From Acinetobacter stercoris (GTDB lineage Bacteria; Pseudomonadota; Gammaproteobacteria; Pseudomonadales; Moraxellaceae), in NCBI RefSeq assembly GCF_900323515.1, contig NZ_OOGT01000001.1:1-57368 (forward strand): a stretch of DNA of 57,368 nucleotides. Direction: 5' to 3'. The notes below the pieces were generated by a model that saw nothing but the letters and a program-made list of their open reading frames with translations, had not been told where the DNA came from and made no database searches. This document shows, one piece after another, positions 29,172 to 38,014 of the stretch. The position numbers and the translations under genes are program-made. How positions within the stretch are numbered: position 1 is the first letter of the stretch; each line of letters starts with the position of its first letter.

Positions 29172-29536
29172 TATGGCGTATCCTCACGTGGGTCTATTTC
29201 CTCTGGTTTTTCTTTCGAGTCCACATGATCGGTACCTGACTCATAACGGCTGCGCAAAGCAAGTTGTACCACAAATGCTGTGGTGGCAAATCCGATAACA
29301 ATTGCGGTTAGAACCAGTGCCTGAGGGAGTGGATCGGTTACTTTGGTGGCTTCAGTGAGAACAGCAGGAGAACTGACCTGAACACGGCCCATTGCAAATA
29401 AAAATAGATTTACCGCGTAACCGATCATGGCTAAGCCAAGAACAACAGCAAAGGTACGTGCACGTAAGATAAGGTAAATACCTGATGCAACCAGTAATCC
29501 GATGGATGATGCTAGTAAAAATTCTAAACTGATCAT
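29171..29536 (-). CDS. mnhC: Na+/H+ antiporter subunit C
   Basis: MnhC/MrpC is a NuoK-like three-helix subunit of the Mrp antiporter. The 121-residue product has the family blocks GIYLILRARTFAVVLGLAMIGYAVNLF and DPLPQALVLTAIVIGFATTAF, followed by a charged C-terminal tail with several Asp, Glu and Lys. Three bases separate it from mnhA and its end overlaps mnhD. Confidence 0.94.
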   Translation of the reverse strand: MISLEFLLASSIGLLVASGIYLILRARTFAVVLGLAMIGYAVNLFLFAMGRVQVSSPAVLTEATKVTDPLPQALVLTAIVIGFATTAFVVQLALRSRYESGTDHVDSKEKPEEIDPREDTP

Positions 29537-29539
29537 GAC

Positions 29540-32377
29540 TTACTCCTTCGGAACTGGACCAGACATGCCTGAGTGTCTAGAGTCACCCAAAACAGAAATT
29601 AGTAACATGGCAGAGCCAACAACTGTGATATAGACCCCCAAGTCAAAACCAGCGGCAGAAGCGAGGTGCATTTTTCCAAACAGCGCTGGTTCTACGTAAA
29701 TATGGGCACTGGTTAAGAATGGACGTCCCCAGAACCATGCAGCAATGCCTGTCAGACCTGCGATAACCAGACCCGAGCCAATCCAGACTTCATACAGTCG
29801 ACCTGACTTGGCACGTAAAATCTTCTCTGCCTGATCTTGGCCGAGTGCGACATATTGAATGATTAGTGCTGATGAAGTGATTAGACCTGCTACAAAACCG
29901 CCACCAGGATAGTTATGCCCCCGTAGGAATATATATAGGCTGATGACCAAGGCAACAGGTAAAATCCACGATGCGGTCATACGGAACATGAGTGGTGAAG
30001 GATTAAAACGGTAGGTCAGACCTTGGGTAATTGTTGTTCCATGAGCACGCATGCCATCCATGAGACAAAGTGCACCAATGGCAGCGATGCCTAGAACAGC
30101 GATTTCACCAAAGGTATCGAATCCACGGAAATCAACCAGAATGACGTTCACTACATTTGATCCGCCACCAAGTGGTAAAGCCTGCTGAACGAAGAACCAT
30201 GAAATTGAATTATGATCTCTGGTTAAAATCAGCCAGGTAATCCAGCCGATACTAACGCCACCTAGAATCGCGATCACAGCATCACGGTAACGATGAGACT
30301 TTTTAGATTCATAAGGTGTTAATTGAGGGAGGAGTGACAGGCTCATCAAAAGTAAAACTGTTGTCACAACATCTACGGTAATTTGTGTCAGTGCCAGGTC
30401 TGGTGCTGAAAATGAAACAAAAACCATAGTGACAACAAGTCCAATTGCACCACTGATGAGAACAGCCTTGATACGTTCATGATGGAACCAGAGCATCATC
30501 CAGCATGAACAGAATAAAATCAGCCATAAAACAATAGCAGTGATAGGTGCACTGGTGAGTTCTTTTGTACCCGTTCCAAGACCTTGATTAACTAATGGTG
30601 TTGCAACAATTGCAATACTGAACAGAATGATGAGGAATAAATAGCTTTGTAATGAGCCTGTTTCTGTTCTTTGTTTAATCTTTCGGGAAATCTGAAGCAG
30701 GTTTTTTAGAAAGTCCTCAAATAAAATTCTGCCCTGAAGCTTACCGAGCATAGGATCTAAGTCAATTTCACGAATCTTTCCACCTTTTGCCAGGGCGAAA
30801 TAGAAAACAACCCCACCCAGCAAGGCTATGGCACTCATCAGTAAAGGTAGATTAAATCCATGCCAGATAGCTAAATGGACACCTTCAAAACTGCCCAACT
30901 GTGTACTTGACCGTGTTCCGGCATTAACGATATTTTCAACAAAAAATGCAGGAAGAATACCAACCAGAATACATAAAGTTGCGAGTAGGATTGCTGGAGC
31001 GCGCATTCCAAGAGGTGGTTCGTGCGCATCCTTGTTTGGTACATTTTTACCAATATCACCATCAAAAAATACGCCGTGAACTAAACGTACCGAATAAGCA
31101 ACAGCAAAAAGCCCTGCCAAGGTGGCGACAACAGCAGCAAAGATAACGCTCATACCTGATAGATTTGCCAACAGTTCAGTAAAGAACATTTCTTTCGATA
31201 AGAAACCATTGGTTAGCGGAACACCTGCCATAGCGGCAGCTGTAATCATGGTCAATGTTCCTGTAAATGGTAACAATTGCCAGATCCCACTCAATTTTCT
31301 CAAATCTCTGGTTTGTGTTTCATGATCAATAATTCCCGCGATCATGAATAATGCGGCCTTGAATGTTGCATGATTGATGATATGGAATATAGCCGCTGCA
31401 ACAGCTAGAGGAGAATCTATACCAAGTAAAGCAATAATGAGTCCCAGATGGCTAATGGTAGAGTAGGCAAGTAAACCTTTTAAATCCTCTTTAAATATGG
31501 CAAAAAAAGCGGCCATACATAAAGTCAATAAACCAATACTGGTGACAACATTATGGTAAAGCGCAGAACCTGCAAAAATTGGCAACAGGCGGGCCAGCAA
31601 GAAGATTCCTGCCTTAACCATGGTTGCTGAATGTAGATAGGCCGAAACCGGTGTTGGTGCTGCCATTGCATTGGGTAACCAGAAGTGAAATGGAAACTGA
31701 GCACTCTTGGTAAATGCGCCAAGTAAAATCAATAACAGAATAGGAACGAACAGATTGCTATTTTGAATGGTATCGCCCATTCCTAAAATCTGGTCGATTT
31801 GATATGTTCCAGTCACCTGACCCAGTAAAATAAATCCACCGAGCATGGCAAGCCCACCTAGCCCAGTAATGGTCAATGCCATACGTGAGCCACGCTGAGC
31901 AGCTTCATAATTGCTCCAGTAACCTACAAGTAAAAAGGAGGAAATACTGGTAAGCTCCCAGAAAACAAGCAAAATGATTAAATTATTGGATAGAGATATA
32001 CCGAGCATTGCTGCCATGAATAACATGAGCAAGGTATAAAGTTTACTTAATGAATTTTTAGGGCTGAGGTAATAGTAGGCATAGATATAAATTAAGGTGC
32101 CTATGCCTGTAATAAGTAAGGAGAAAATAAGTCCTAATGCATCTAGACGAAAACTTAAATTAATACCAACTTGAGGCAACCAATGCCAGCTCTCTTCAAT
32201 AGCTATACCATTGAAGACATTTTTAGCCTGAGTCAGTAACAAGCTGAAACTCGTTAAACTGACTCCAATTGCCCCTAATGCCGTAAGCCTGCGTGAAAAG
32301 TTTTTCAGCCACGAGACTAGGATTGTGCCAAGTATTAACGGTAACAATATAATAATCGGTAGCACACTCGTATCCAA
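29540..32377 (-). CDS. mnhA: Na+/H+ antiporter fused subunits A and B
   Basis: This 945-residue protein is the large subunit of the Mrp/Pha-type antiporter. The N-terminal two thirds are MrpA, homologous to complex I NuoL/ND5: LVFWELTSISSFLLVGYW, HFWLPNAMAAPTPVSAYLHSATMVKAG and the HIINHATFKAALFM lysine helix. The region from about residue 800 on is MrpB (SWILPVALVISLYIFLRGHNYPGGGFVAGL), which is a separate gene in Bacillus. The fused A-B arrangement with six genes is known from group 2 (Pha-type) operons. It is the first gene of the operon; a 390-bp gap lies upstream. The ion (Na+ or K+) cannot be told from sequence. Confidence 0.95.
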   Translation of the reverse strand: MDTSVLPIIILLPLILGTILVSWLKNFSRRLTALGAIGVSLTSFSLLLTQAKNVFNGIAIEESWHWLPQVGINLSFRLDALGLIFSLLITGIGTLIYIYAYYYLSPKNSLSKLYTLLMLFMAAMLGISLSNNLIILLVFWELTSISSFLLVGYWSNYEAAQRGSRMALTITGLGGLAMLGGFILLGQVTGTYQIDQILGMGDTIQNSNLFVPILLLILLGAFTKSAQFPFHFWLPNAMAAPTPVSAYLHSATMVKAGIFLLARLLPIFAGSALYHNVVTSIGLLTLCMAAFFAIFKEDLKGLLAYSTISHLGLIIALLGIDSPLAVAAAIFHIINHATFKAALFMIAGIIDHETQTRDLRKLSGIWQLLPFTGTLTMITAAAMAGVPLTNGFLSKEMFFTELLANLSGMSVIFAAVVATLAGLFAVAYSVRLVHGVFFDGDIGKNVPNKDAHEPPLGMRAPAILLATLCILVGILPAFFVENIVNAGTRSSTQLGSFEGVHLAIWHGFNLPLLMSAIALLGGVVFYFALAKGGKIREIDLDPMLGKLQGRILFEDFLKNLLQISRKIKQRTETGSLQSYLFLIILFSIAIVATPLVNQGLGTGTKELTSAPITAIVLWLILFCSCWMMLWFHHERIKAVLISGAIGLVVTMVFVSFSAPDLALTQITVDVVTTVLLLMSLSLLPQLTPYESKKSHRYRDAVIAILGGVSIGWITWLILTRDHNSISWFFVQQALPLGGGSNVVNVILVDFRGFDTFGEIAVLGIAAIGALCLMDGMRAHGTTITQGLTYRFNPSPLMFRMTASWILPVALVISLYIFLRGHNYPGGGFVAGLITSSALIIQYVALGQDQAEKILRAKSGRLYEVWIGSGLVIAGLTGIAAWFWGRPFLTSAHIYVEPALFGKMHLASAAGFDLGVYITVVGSAMLLISVLGDSRHSGMSGPVPKE

Positions 32378-32767
32378 TGTATGAATAGGTCGAAACCTAA
32401 GTGAATCTTTTTTCCTAAATTACAGGATTACAAAATTGCAATCCAAATTACTCAATTTAGGAAACTGAAAATTGAAAGTAAACGAAAAAACCAAGTTGTG
32501 TTGCGCAACTTGCAATGCATATTGCAGAAAATTAGATTGTAAAATCTAATAGAGATTTCATCTTATTACATGAATAAAATAACATCAAATTTTTTTTACG
32601 CACACAGCACTATTTTACGCCTCAATGTTGATATTAACAGACATATTGGTCAAATAGATTGCACATTTATGTTGTAAAAAAAACTATTTTTAATAGAAAT
32701 AAACTTAATTTCAGGAAATAATTCGTTTTAATTTACATGAAATAGAAAGTAAATTATTCAACATGAT
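32378..32767. other. 390-bp intergenic region upstream of the mnh operon
   Basis: No credible gene is seen. The stretch is very AT-rich and must carry the minus-strand promoter of mnhA and the 3' end of the ATPase gene. I could not find a convincing -35/-10 pair. Three palindromic elements cluster at 32493-32550 and are listed separately. No clear terminator for the ATPase gene is visible. Confidence 0.5.
32493..32550. repeat. Cluster of three small palindromes in the mnhA leader
   Basis: Within 58 bases there are AAGTTG/CAACTT (32493-32498 with 32506-32511, containing the perfect palindrome GTTGCGCAAC at 32500-32509), TGCAA/TTGCA (32511-32526) and ATTAGATT/AATCTAAT (32531-32550, four-base loop). 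On the minus strand they would lie in the untranslated leader of the mnh transcript or at its promoter, about 115-175 bases before the mnhA start. They may be operator sites or RNA hairpins; the function is not known. Confidence 0.45.
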
Positions 32768-34141
32768 TTAAGTCAAATGTTCATGAGAAGAAGTATCGTC
32801 ACCATTTTGTAATAACTGACGCAAAAGTTGTTGTTGCTCATCATTTAAATTTTGGATTTGATGAAACATTTGCTCAACTGCTGATAACTGGGTATCTGGT
32901 TCTTGCAGTATTTCTGTATTTTCCAGTTCCATACCTTGCATAAGGTGGTTGTATATTTCATCAAAATTCAATGTTTCCGGCTGTAAATGGATAGTGCTCA
33001 GGTTTTTATTTTCCAGTCTGAGACATTGGTAGTGTTCTGCATTTTCCAAAAGCTCTGAACGATTACCTGTTGCAATAATTTGTACTTGAGGGAATGCTTG
33101 ATTCAAGCGAGCTAAGATCATTTGTGACATTTCTGAATCTAAATAAGCATCGATATGATCAATTAATAAAATACCATCCCCCTCCAGACATGGGTATAGA
33201 CTGAGTGGATTAAGTATACATAAACGGCGTACAACATCTCCAATCAATGCAACCCAACTCTTTAAAGTGTTTGAAAGTTGCTGATACATGATATTGCTAT
33301 TTTTATAGCAAACCATCAGTTGTAATTTAGGCTGGTATTCAAGGTATATATCAGTGATTTCTGGGAATACCGTATTCAGTGCAGTTTTCAATGCTTTTAA
33401 ACTTGGTGCATGTAATTGAGCATGCGCCTGAAATAGTGTGCTATGTAGGTCAATTCCCGATAGATCCTCAGATTCTTGATGTTGGGAACTTACAAGATGC
33501 TGAAAAAGCTGAGCTGTCTGAGCATTCTCGATATCACTTACTTCTCTAAACCATTCAAAAAAGCGAGCATAAGTGGTAAAAGGAATAGCAACGACTTCAT
33601 ATGCAGCATGTACCTGAAATAGGCCAGGATTATTTTTACTCAGCAGGTTGGTTTCATTTACAAACCGTTCCGAAGGATAATAAGCAATCATTGGAAGACC
33701 TTGTAGAGGGTCATGTTTTATTGCCTGCTGGTATAAATGAATCAATTGTTCCAGTTGAGTTGTTTCAACCTTGCTTAATCCCATTCCCTGTGTATTGAGC
33801 GTTTTATACAGTTTCCATGAACAGCTGGATACATCCTGGTCACGGTTATCACTATTTTCGGGGAGTTGTCCAATTTCTGCTGGAAACTTGACTGTTAGCA
33901 CTATTTTGGATTGGATTGCATTATCACGGATATCCTGATCGAGCATGACGACACCAGCGGTACGCATATCTTTTAGCCGTGCTGAATACCAGGTTAAAGC
34001 CTGATAGATATTTTTTATAATTGCAGTTTTCCCAGCCGCCTGATGACCTAAAATAAGGGTCACAGGTTTACTTAAGTCAAATTCGACCTTTAAATTAGAA
34101 AAATGAAAGGTTTGAGACAAATGTATTGATTTAATTTTCAT
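32768..34141 (-). CDS. RecF/ABC-type AAA ATPase of unknown function
   Basis: I recognise the fold but not a specific function. The 457-residue protein starts with MKIKSIHLSQTFHFSNLKV, the RecF/SMC-like beta strand opening. A Walker A GHQAAGKT lies at residues 32-39 and a Walker B GILLIDHID with Asp328. In ABC ATPases the residue after the Walker B Asp is the catalytic Glu; here it is His329, with Asp331 nearby, so hydrolysis may be altered. A Gly-rich ABC signature is not obvious; QQLSNTLKSWVALIGDVVRRL may replace it. No TOPRIM, HNH or other nuclease domain is visible, and the C-terminus is Gln/Glu-rich. It lies 27 bp after a helicase gene, probably as an operon. Confidence 0.7.
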   Translation of the reverse strand: MKIKSIHLSQTFHFSNLKVEFDLSKPVTLILGHQAAGKTAIIKNIYQALTWYSARLKDMRTAGVVMLDQDIRDNAIQSKIVLTVKFPAEIGQLPENSDNRDQDVSSCSWKLYKTLNTQGMGLSKVETTQLEQLIHLYQQAIKHDPLQGLPMIAYYPSERFVNETNLLSKNNPGLFQVHAAYEVVAIPFTTYARFFEWFREVSDIENAQTAQLFQHLVSSQHQESEDLSGIDLHSTLFQAHAQLHAPSLKALKTALNTVFPEITDIYLEYQPKLQLMVCYKNSNIMYQQLSNTLKSWVALIGDVVRRLCILNPLSLYPCLEGDGILLIDHIDAYLDSEMSQMILARLNQAFPQVQIIATGNRSELLENAEHYQCLRLENKNLSTIHLQPETLNFDEIYNHLMQGMELENTEILQEPDTQLSAVEQMFHQIQNLNDEQQQLLRQLLQNGDDTSSHEHLT

Positions 34142-34168
34142 ACAACACCAGTGTTTGCAGTTGTAGTT

Positions 34169-35662
34169 TTATGCTGAAACTTTATTTTTGATTGGTTTTT
34201 TGACTTTGAGTTGTTGAATCAAGTCATAGATATGGTGAATATTTAAGCTTACTTTAGCACGAGTACAGGCAACGTATAATAATCGTAACTCTTCATCAGT
34301 AATTTTATGTTCTAAACCATTTATTTTAAATTGATAGTCATCTTCTAAATGAACACGGTCCCATTCTAGTCCTTTGGCTTTATGCGCTGTTGAAATCACA
34401 TAATCTGCTTGATCAATTGGTGTGATTTTGGCAAGTGCCTTTTTGAGTGGGTCAGTTCCATGATCATCAACCAGTTTGACTAGTGGTTTAATATCACTGC
34501 CATCATTGGTTTCACAGTATTCATGTACATCATGCCAGGAATTAAACCATGCCAACTCTGGAACGTCAGTGACACGTTTACCTTGTTTAAGCAGACTCGC
34601 AGCATCGACAAAACGGTTCAATTTAACATGATCCGCTTGTAGACTGACTTTATCTCCCTGTACTAGACCAGAAAGTAATAATTCCATGGCACGGGCATTG
34701 GTACGACATAAAATGGCATCACGCATTTTTGTATGTGGTTTGTTGACTACACTGGATTTCATGTCAGGATTGCCCATGAGAGGAACATTTTCATCTAGAG
34801 CACCAAGTAGATAATTGGCAACATCGGCAATAGCATCACCAAAACGGAATGAAGTGGTTAAACGTGACTCTGGTAGAGGCATTTGTTGCATGGCATTGAT
34901 TGCACCACGCCATGCATAGATTTGTTGATGAGCATCACCAACATAGATGACCTGGGTACTTCGCTGTTTAAGCAAAATTCCCAACATGAGTGGGTCAGCA
35001 TCTTGGGCTTCATCAAATAAAACATAATCTGCTGGAATAAAGGGGTCTGATAGTGCCCATAGCTTTAAGTAAATATCATGTCCAATACCCGCTTGATGAT
35101 TGGGGTCGATGGATTCAAGCCAGCGTCTTTCTACTGCCCGATATAGATGATTTTGCAAAGATTCGACATCATCTGGATGTAACCAGCTTGGTGCTTGAAT
35201 ATGACGAGGGGCAGGGTACGCTGAGCTGGTAGAACAAAAATAACTAACTGCGTTTGCTACTAGACTTGCCAAACGGCTTGGCATCAGGACATATTTCTCA
35301 TAACGCCCCCCCATCATCCGCCTGAGAGTAATCGGTTCTAAACGGTATTCTTTAGCAATAAAGCTCGGGCTTAAGCGTGGAAGACGTAATTTGTCAGTTA
35401 CTCCACGTGGAACGCTACGAAAAGCCAGTGAGTGGAAAGTTCGACAGTCTACATTTCGATGAAATTTATTTTGTGCTTCTGAGGCGATGGCTTTATTAAA
35501 TGCCAGATACATACCACGCCGATGGGGCATAGCATCACTGATTAACTGTAAAGTTGTGGTTTTACCTGTGCCCGCATAGGCAATCACCTTAAATGATTCA
35601 CCCTTTTGTGCTTGTGCAATAGCAAAACTTTGTTCTGTAGTTGGTGTGAAAGAATTGGGCAC
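34169..35662 (-). CDS. UvrD-family (Fbh1-like) superfamily 1 helicase
   Basis: The product is an SF1A DNA helicase, ATP-driven and cytoplasmic. Motifs run in order: Q-motif FTPTTEQ, Walker A AYAGTGKTTT (Lys34), motif II DEAQDADP, motif III GDAHQQIYAWRGA, motif IV-like SFRFG, motif V HKAKGLEWDRV and motif VI LLYVACTRAK. It is compact (497 residues) without a nuclease domain and resembles Fbh1-type helicases more than UvrD or Rep. I set the start at GTG 35662, just before the Q-motif. The frame stays open to 35779, but that extension is hydrophobic and non-conserved in appearance. No good Shine-Dalgarno is visible, so the start is uncertain. The ATPase gene follows after 26 bp. Confidence 0.82.
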   Translation of the reverse strand: MPNSFTPTTEQSFAIAQAQKGESFKVIAYAGTGKTTTLQLISDAMPHRRGMYLAFNKAIASEAQNKFHRNVDCRTFHSLAFRSVPRGVTDKLRLPRLSPSFIAKEYRLEPITLRRMMGGRYEKYVLMPSRLASLVANAVSYFCSTSSAYPAPRHIQAPSWLHPDDVESLQNHLYRAVERRWLESIDPNHQAGIGHDIYLKLWALSDPFIPADYVLFDEAQDADPLMLGILLKQRSTQVIYVGDAHQQIYAWRGAINAMQQMPLPESRLTTSFRFGDAIADVANYLLGALDENVPLMGNPDMKSSVVNKPHTKMRDAILCRTNARAMELLLSGLVQGDKVSLQADHVKLNRFVDAASLLKQGKRVTDVPELAWFNSWHDVHEYCETNDGSDIKPLVKLVDDHGTDPLKKALAKITPIDQADYVISTAHKAKGLEWDRVHLEDDYQFKINGLEHKITDEELRLLYVACTRAKVSLNIHHIYDLIQQLKVKKPIKNKVSA

Positions 35663-35817
35663 AGTATAAAAAAATCTAAAAATAAAAGTTAATTTTGAGG
35701 AAATGAGTATAGCAAAAATATAATCGAAGCGGGGTTTTAAATCATGTACCCCTAATCCCGTATAAAAATAGTAAATCACAATTTTTTATCTTGATGATAT
35801 TGCTGATTTTGTCTTCG

Positions 35818-35884
35818 CTGTTAAGTTTTTGTCTTTAAACTGACCTAAAAGTGTAACTTAAATGTCATGCGTGCTTTCTAGAAT
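35818..35884 (+). promoter_or_regulatory. PhoB-binding array and promoter of phoX
   Basis: Five TG-led half-sites start at 35819, 35830, 35841, 35852 and 35863, exactly 11 bp apart: TGTTAAG, TGTCTTT, TGACCTA, TGTAACT and TGTCATG, each separated by AT-rich bases. This is the layout of tandem Pho boxes (consensus CTGTCAT plus four AT-rich bases). The last half-site, ATGTCAT, ends at 35868. Ten bases later comes TAGAAT (35879-35884), a good -10 element at the spacing known for PhoB-activated promoters that lack a -35. Transcription into phoX under phosphate starvation is therefore predicted. Confidence 0.85.
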
Positions 35885-35927
35885 CTGCGGAGTAAATTTC
35901 TAAATACAAAGCAAATGGACAATTCTT

Positions 35928-37952
35928 ATGACGAATTCAGCCAACCAACATACACGCCGTGAAGTTATAAAATGGTTAGCCAGTATTCCTTTTTTACCAC
36001 TTGGGGCTATGGCAACATCAGCAGCTTTAGTCGGTTGCAATGATGATAAGGATATTGTTGTTACTCCGCCAATTAAACCTGCAAAACTAAAATCAGCGAC
36101 ATTTACATCAATGAATGCTCCGAAGAATGGTGAATGGGCTGCCATTGCAACTACAACAGTGACATCTAAGCTGAATGTAACTTGGGAGGATGGTTCGACT
36201 ACTCCGTATACATTAGGTTATAAAACCTTTTTTCAAACCGGTAAATCAGTTGACAAACTGGGTGGTGGAAAAATTATTGCGGGTGGCTATTATGATATTC
36301 AAAACAACCCGATTATGGATAATTCTTTGCCATCGAATGTTCGTCAATTTTTTTCTGATTGCCCAGATGGAAGCTCTTTGATTAGCTTTAAACAAGCAAC
36401 AGGTAAAGATTTCACAGATGCAGATAAAAAAGCATTGGGGGTAACAGGAAATCCAGTTTTTCATGTGGTTCAATTTGAATATACAACCCGTGACCAAGGT
36501 GGTAACGATATGTATGGAAAATTACCATCTCCAATTGCAATTTTGGCACTGGATCAAGATCCTAAAACAGGTCATTTAGAGCTCAGAAGATACCACAACG
36601 TTGATATGTCTAAAGTACATGGCTTATGGATTACATGCGGAGCAAGTCTTTCACCATGGGGAACTCATTTATCTAGTGAAGAATATGAGCCAGATGCATT
36701 TGGTCAAGGTATTGGTACTGATTTAGCTACTCTCAAAGCTTATAGTAAAAATTTATATGGAAATGAAAATGAAGCAAATCCGTATAATTATGGTCATTTA
36801 CCTGAAATTATCGTGAATGCAGATGGTACTGGTACAGCGAAAAAGCATTATTGTCTAGGTCGTATTTCACATGAATTAATTCAGGTTATGCCTGATAATC
36901 GCACAGCGATCATGGGGGATGACTATACTAATGGTGCATTCTTTATGTTTGTTGCTGATAAAGAAAAAGATCTTTCAGCAGGAACATTATATGCTGCAAA
37001 ATATACGACAACGTTAGCTGAAACTACTACTGGTAAAATCCAATGGATCAGGCTTGGTCATGCAACTAGCCAGGAAATCGATAGCTTAGTTAATAATAAA
37101 AAGATCAAGCCCGAAGATATTATGGAAAGTTTAACGACTGATCCACAAGATGCCAGTTATACTAAAGTTATTTTAAGTAAAAAAACTCTTTGGTTAAAAG
37201 TAAAGCCTGGAATGGAAACAGCAGCAGCTTTCCTAGAAACGCATCGTTATGCTGCACTTAAAGGTGCAAGTATGGCATTTACTAAAATGGAAGGTACGAC
37301 TGTCAATATCAAAGATAAGGTGGCGTATTCAGCTTTAGCTAATATTCAGGATTCAATGGTGAAAGATAATGCTGCTTGGAATGCGGCTGCCAATGTTACA
37401 TTTGCAAAGAAAATTTCAGCAGGTGGGATCATGGCACATGATCTAGACAAAGGACAAAGCGATTCAACAGGCACATTAATTAACAGTGAATGGGTTCCAC
37501 ATCAAAGCCATATGCTATTAATTGGTAAAGATATTAAGGTTAATGAAGATCCATTAGATATTGGAAATACCTCGGATCCAAACAATATTGCCAGCGCCGA
37601 TAACTTAAAATTCTCAGAAACATTACGTACATTATTTATTGGTGAAGATAGTGGTAACCATGTCAATAATTACTTGTGGGCTTATAACGTTGACTCTGGA
37701 GCATTAGATCGTATTTTATCTTGTCCAGCTGCTGCAGAATCAACAGGTTTGCATGCTGTGGACTCAATCAATGGCTGGACTTATATCATGAGTAATTTCC
37801 AGCATGCAGGTGACTGGAATGATTTACACGTCAAAGTAAAAGATCAAGTCAAAGATTTTATTGATAAAGAATATAATTATCGTTTTGGTGCAGCAGTGGG
37901 TTATATCACCGCTGATCCTATTGCACCATCAATTGAAAAGAAATCTTCTTAG
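35928..37952 (+). CDS. phoX: PhoX-family alkaline phosphatase, probable Tat lipoprotein
   Basis: PhoX enzymes are monomeric, iron- and calcium-dependent phosphatases (DUF839) that release phosphate from organic esters outside the cytoplasm. The 674-residue product begins with a Tat-type signal: twin arginine R10-R11 in TRREVIKW, a hydrophobic stretch, and a lipobox LVGC with Cys37. It should thus be folded in the cytoplasm, exported by Tat and lipidated; Asn follows the Cys, so outer-membrane sorting is possible. Family blocks include WITCGASLSPWGTHLSSEEYEPD and GRISHELIQVMPDNRTAIMGDDYTNGAFF, rich in acidic metal ligands. Its promoter carries a Pho-box array; a strong terminator follows. Confidence 0.92.
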   Translation: MTNSANQHTRREVIKWLASIPFLPLGAMATSAALVGCNDDKDIVVTPPIKPAKLKSATFTSMNAPKNGEWAAIATTTVTSKLNVTWEDGSTTPYTLGYKTFFQTGKSVDKLGGGKIIAGGYYDIQNNPIMDNSLPSNVRQFFSDCPDGSSLISFKQATGKDFTDADKKALGVTGNPVFHVVQFEYTTRDQGGNDMYGKLPSPIAILALDQDPKTGHLELRRYHNVDMSKVHGLWITCGASLSPWGTHLSSEEYEPDAFGQGIGTDLATLKAYSKNLYGNENEANPYNYGHLPEIIVNADGTGTAKKHYCLGRISHELIQVMPDNRTAIMGDDYTNGAFFMFVADKEKDLSAGTLYAAKYTTTLAETTTGKIQWIRLGHATSQEIDSLVNNKKIKPEDIMESLTTDPQDASYTKVILSKKTLWLKVKPGMETAAAFLETHRYAALKGASMAFTKMEGTTVNIKDKVAYSALANIQDSMVKDNAAWNAAANVTFAKKISAGGIMAHDLDKGQSDSTGTLINSEWVPHQSHMLLIGKDIKVNEDPLDIGNTSDPNNIASADNLKFSETLRTLFIGEDSGNHVNNYLWAYNVDSGALDRILSCPAAAESTGLHAVDSINGWTYIMSNFQHAGDWNDLHVKVKDQVKDFIDKEYNYRFGAAVGYITADPIAPSIEKKSS

Positions 37953-37966
37953 AGTTTTTAAGAGAT

Positions 37967-37999
37967 AAAAAATCCCCTGATTAATCAGGGGATTTTTTT
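37967..37999. terminator. Bidirectional terminator between phoX and hisIE
   Basis: A stem of about 14 pairs (37967-37980 with 37985-37998, core ATCCCCTGA/TCAGGGGAT) closes a TTAA loop. A-tract and T-tract flank it on both sides, so it should end both phoX and the convergent hisIE transcript, whose stop is at 38015. Confidence 0.93.
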
Positions 38000-38014
38000 G
38001 ATTTGATTTTTAAA

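Noticed and set aside
32768-35662. Gabija defence system (GajA-GajB)
   Set aside because: The helicase partner fits loosely, but the 457-residue ATPase has no TOPRIM nuclease domain after the ATPase, the gene order and sizes differ, and the neighbours are core genes.
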